64,000 bases of DNA from contig JACQWO010000015.1 in NCBI GenBank assembly GCA_016209225.1, positions 62,001 to 126,000 on the forward strand, given 5' to 3'. The translations under genes were made by a program, and so were the position numbers. The notes beneath the pieces were generated by a model, which worked only from the letters and a program-made list of their open reading frames with translations, ran no database searches and was not told where the DNA came from. The DNA comes from Desulfobacterales bacterium (GTDB taxonomy: Bacteria > Desulfobacterota > UBA8473). Each line of letters opens with the position of its first letter. Position 1 is the first letter of the stretch. This document shows, one piece after another, positions 61,185-64,000 of the stretch.

Positions 61185-63824
61185 ATGGAAGTAATTACTA
61201 CACATGTAAATGCCGATTTTGATTCTCTTGCTTCGATGTTGGCGGCAAAAAAGCTGTATCCAGAGGCCCGGCTTGTCTTTCCCGGCTCCCAGGAAAAAAG
61301 CATAAGGGACTTTTTTATCCAGTCAACGATATACATCTTTGAAGTAGAAAAACTAAAGAACATGGACATTGAAAGCATCCATCGGCTTATCCTGGTTGAT
61401 ACAAGACAGGCAAGTCGGATAGGAAAATTCGCAGAGATTACAGATAGGACGAACTTAGATATCCATATATACGACCATCATCCACCTTCATCTGACGATA
61501 TCTCAGGTTCCATAGAAATAATAAAAGAGGTAGGGTCCACTGCGACTATTTTAACCCAGATTTTAAAAGACCGGAATATTGAAATCAGTCCTGATGAGGC
61601 TACAATCATGACCCTGGGGATATACGAAGACACAGGTTCGTTCACCTTCTCTTCCACCACAAGCGATGATTACCTGGCTGCGGGTTATCTCCTTTCCAAA
61701 GGTGCCAACCTTAATATCGTTTCAGATATGCTTATCAAAGAATTAACAGCTGAAGAGGTCTCACTACTGAATGATCTTGTCCTTTCTGCTGTCACTCACA
61801 ATATAAACGGTATTGACGTTGTAATAGCCAAGGCATCCACCGATAAATATATAGGGGATTTTGCAGTATTAGTCCATAAACTAAAAGACATGAAAAATAT
61901 GAATATAGTCTTCGCATTGGCCAGAATGGAGGATCGGATATATCTGATTTGCAGAAGCAGAGTTGATTATGTCAACGTTGGTGAAATTGCCATGGAATTT
62001 GGAGGAGGGGGGCACTCGACTGCCGCATCTGCAACCATTAGGGATCTGACACTTATTCAAGTCGAAGAAAAACTGCTGGGTGTTATCCGTAACAAGATAG
62101 GAGCACAGGTACATGCAAAGGATATAATGGCCTTTCCGGTAAAGGTGGTGGAGTCAACAGAATCGTTACAAAGAGCAGGGAAGCTTTTGACAAGGTACAA
62201 TATCAATGTATTGCCAGTGGTTAAAGAAAATAAACTTGTGGGCCTAATCTCCAGGCAAATAATTGAAAAAGCTGCTTACCATGGCCTGCAGGATCTACCT
62301 ACTAAGGAGTATATGTCCACAGATTTTTCATCAGTAAACCCGGATTCCCCATTCCTTGCCGTCCAAAAAATTATCATAGAAAACAATCAAAGGTTTCTTC
62401 CGGTTGTGGAAAATGGCAGTATTGTGGGGGCGATCACCCGAACAGATCTGCTAAGGATAATGCAGCGTGATCTTTTAAAAGACCCTTCCTACCTGTATGC
62501 TTTTGATCGCGACCCTCGTCTCACAAGAAAAAAATCCGTTGCAAAACTTATAAAAGAACGGCTGGACCAAAGGACCCTTGAAATACTACAAATCATAGGT
62601 AAAAAGGCCGAAGACCTCCATTACAATGCCTATCTTGTGGGGGGGACCGTCAGGGATATTATCCTTCGGCGCGAGACCCTTGATATTGATGTTGTTATTG
62701 AAGGGGATGGCATTGAACTGGCAAAGCAGTTTGCTGTGGATTACCCCTGCAAGGTGAGATCTCATGAGAAATTCGGCACTGCCACATTGATCTTTCCTGA
62801 CAATCTCAGGATAGACATAGCCACAGCCCGACTCGAATACTATAAATCCCCCGCAGCTCTCCCTACCGTTGAATTGAGTTCGATAAAACTGGACCTTTAC
62901 CGCAGGGATTTCACAATGAACACCTTAGCAATACGGCTGAATCCCACAAGTTTTGGTGAACTGATAGACTCCTTCGGCGCCCAGAAAGATATCAAGGAAA
63001 AGACAATCAGGGTGATACATAATCTGAGTTTTGTCGAGGACCCGACAAGGATATTCAGGGCTATCCGTTTCGAACAGAGATTCGGCTTTCAGATAGGGAA
63101 GCACACCGCTAATCTTATAAACAACGCACTCAGGATGAATTTTCTCGACCAACTGGACGGTTACAGGTTTTTTTCTGAGTTAAAACTTATATTTCAGGAA
63201 GAAGACCCTGTACCGGTGATAAAGAGATTGGCTGAATTCGATATTCTAAGGTTTATCCATCCAAAGATAAAATTCAACGAGAAAATGAAGAAACACCTCC
63301 AAAACATTAAAGGAATTATTTCCTGGTTCAATCTCCTGTACTTAGAAGAAAAATATGAAAAGTGGCAAATCTATTTCTTTGGATTGATAGATTCCCTGAA
63401 TAAACAAGAGATTCTTCAGGTCTGTCAAAGGTTATCTATAACTGAAAAAAATGAGGAGAAGGTTATTCTGGGTATTGAACAGGCGGAGACTATCCTTAAA
63501 CAGATCGAAAAAAGAGATACAGCAGAGAGGAGTAAAATCTATAATCTTCTTAGACCCATATACACAGAGTCTCTGCTTTTCGCCATGGCAAAAACCGATA
63601 AAAACTATATAAAGATGACTATATCCCTTTATTTTACTCAACTGAAAAGGACTCATTGCCTTTTAAACGGCGAAGATCTCAAAAATCTGGGAATAGCGCC
63701 AGGGAAGATATTTAAAAGGATACTGGACGATCTTCTTGAAGCCAAACTGGATGGAAGGGTTAAAACTAAGAAGGAAGAAATCAATTTTATAAAAGAAAAT
63801 TATACAGACAGTGTCACTATCTAA
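61185..63824 (+). CDS. DHH-CBS-tRNA nucleotidyltransferase fusion
   Basis: 879 residues. An N-terminal DHH/DHHA1 phosphoesterase has NADFDSLAS near 9, ILVDTR near 69 and the DHHP motif near 97. DHHA1 glycine motif GGGGHSTAA is near 270, and two CBS repeats lie around 308-430. A class II nucleotidyltransferase follows, with LVGGTVRDIIL near 485 and TLDIDVVIEG near 498, RRDFTMNT near 572 and the RNA-binding tail. Deltaproteobacteria and Aquifex use such long proteins as tRNA A-adding or CCA-related enzymes. CBS pairs may sense adenylates. Confidence 0.9.
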   Translation: MEVITTHVNADFDSLASMLAAKKLYPEARLVFPGSQEKSIRDFFIQSTIYIFEVEKLKNMDIESIHRLILVDTRQASRIGKFAEITDRTNLDIHIYDHHPPSSDDISGSIEIIKEVGSTATILTQILKDRNIEISPDEATIMTLGIYEDTGSFTFSSTTSDDYLAAGYLLSKGANLNIVSDMLIKELTAEEVSLLNDLVLSAVTHNINGIDVVIAKASTDKYIGDFAVLVHKLKDMKNMNIVFALARMEDRIYLICRSRVDYVNVGEIAMEFGGGGHSTAASATIRDLTLIQVEEKLLGVIRNKIGAQVHAKDIMAFPVKVVESTESLQRAGKLLTRYNINVLPVVKENKLVGLISRQIIEKAAYHGLQDLPTKEYMSTDFSSVNPDSPFLAVQKIIIENNQRFLPVVENGSIVGAITRTDLLRIMQRDLLKDPSYLYAFDRDPRLTRKKSVAKLIKERLDQRTLEILQIIGKKAEDLHYNAYLVGGTVRDIILRRETLDIDVVIEGDGIELAKQFAVDYPCKVRSHEKFGTATLIFPDNLRIDIATARLEYYKSPAALPTVELSSIKLDLYRRDFTMNTLAIRLNPTSFGELIDSFGAQKDIKEKTIRVIHNLSFVEDPTRIFRAIRFEQRFGFQIGKHTANLINNALRMNFLDQLDGYRFFSELKLIFQEEDPVPVIKRLAEFDILRFIHPKIKFNEKMKKHLQNIKGIISWFNLLYLEEKYEKWQIYFFGLIDSLNKQEILQVCQRLSITEKNEEKVILGIEQAETILKQIEKRDTAERSKIYNLLRPIYTESLLFAMAKTDKNYIKMTISLYFTQLKRTHCLLNGEDLKNLGIAPGKIFKRILDDLLEAKLDGRVKTKKEEINFIKENYTDSVTI

Positions 63825-63858
63825 ATTGACAACACCCTCCCTATCTGTTATATACCAA

Positions 63859-64000
63859 GAGAGCTTTGAAAAAGTACCCCTTTTCGCTTCAGCATACATT
63901 TTTTGACCCATCTAAGTTCACTCCATTGAAAATTCAAAACTCGCCCTTCGGGCTCAAACATGTGAATTTTCTACATTACGCTCGCCAAGATGGGTTCCCT
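63859..64000 (+). repeat. Compound repeat at right window edge
   Basis: Begins GAGAGCTTTGAAAAAGT, CCCC, then TTTTTTGACCCA and TTCACTCC, parallel to 51289-51360. It continues with an inverted copy of the 14671-14715 module (63937-63981). The element runs to or past the window edge; no gene is seen after the nucleotidyltransferase stop. Confidence 0.65.

Overview
The window looks like chromosome of a Gram-negative anaerobe of the Deltaproteobacteria/Desulfobacterota type. This is an inference from gene content: three acyl-CoA dehydrogenases, a B12-dependent acyl-CoA mutase, SCP2-type thiolases with DUF35 OB-fold partners, a PpiD-like periplasmic foldase, and a DHH-CBS-nucleotidyltransferase tRNA enzyme. 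No 16S rRNA or other decisive marker is present. The sequence is moderately AT-rich by eye.

Layout. 0-3.6 kb: a truncated metallophosphoesterase, a DedA membrane protein, an MBL-fold hydrolase and an acyl-CoA dehydrogenase. 3.9-8.7 kb: PpiD-like foldase, a cold-shock protein with a long structured leader, and a MoxR/ChlI-type AAA plus VWA protein. 8.9-14.5 kb: an MBL hydrolase, an M24 peptidase and a large MalT/BTAD-type regulator cut by one in-frame TGA. 14.7-33.5 kb: a long minus-strand catabolic block with lytic transglycosylase, CoA-transferase, two thiolases, an HMG-CoA-synthase-like/DUF35 fusion, two SDRs, a pair of MaoC hydratases, a branched-chain-type binding protein, a 2-hydroxyacid dehydrogenase, two acyl-CoA dehydrogenases, enoyl-CoA hydratase and acyl-CoA mutase. 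Together these supply dehydrogenation, hydration, oxidation, thiolysis and carbon-skeleton rearrangement of CoA thioesters. The substrate cannot be read from the sequence, and a toxin-antitoxin-like pair sits inside the block. 33.6-39.5 kb: a degenerate response-regulator receiver fused to phosphofructokinase, a UbiA prenyltransferase, a pabA-pabB-pabC cluster and tRNA-Arg(CCU). 39.8-43.3 kb: a helicase-nuclease fusion and a gamma-carbonic-anhydrase-like protein. 43.5-58 kb: a mixed accessory region with a YhcG-like nuclease, a one-polypeptide restriction-methyltransferase, an S2P protease, a transglutaminase/ABC exporter operon, two HicAB systems, orphan genes, gene fragments and a REP-associated tyrosine transposase. 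58-64 kb: a DegT aminotransferase, a WecA/MraY-like transferase, a XerD-like recombinase and the multidomain tRNA nucleotidyltransferase.

A striking property is the number of dispersed small repeats. At least four families recur: elements ending in TTGATGgCTTCGTAAAAAGTC-like inverted repeats; a compound family with GAGACCTTTGCACAACC and CAGGATGAACT modules; GTAACTACTCAGG elements carrying truncated S23-type or GxxExxY-type reading frames; and REP palindromes. One REP palindrome is read in the same frame inside two unrelated proteins. The best candidates for something undescribed are the receiver-phosphofructokinase fusion, the in-frame palindromic peptide, the structured cold-shock leader, and the HMGCS-like/DUF35 fusion that has lost its nucleophilic cysteine.
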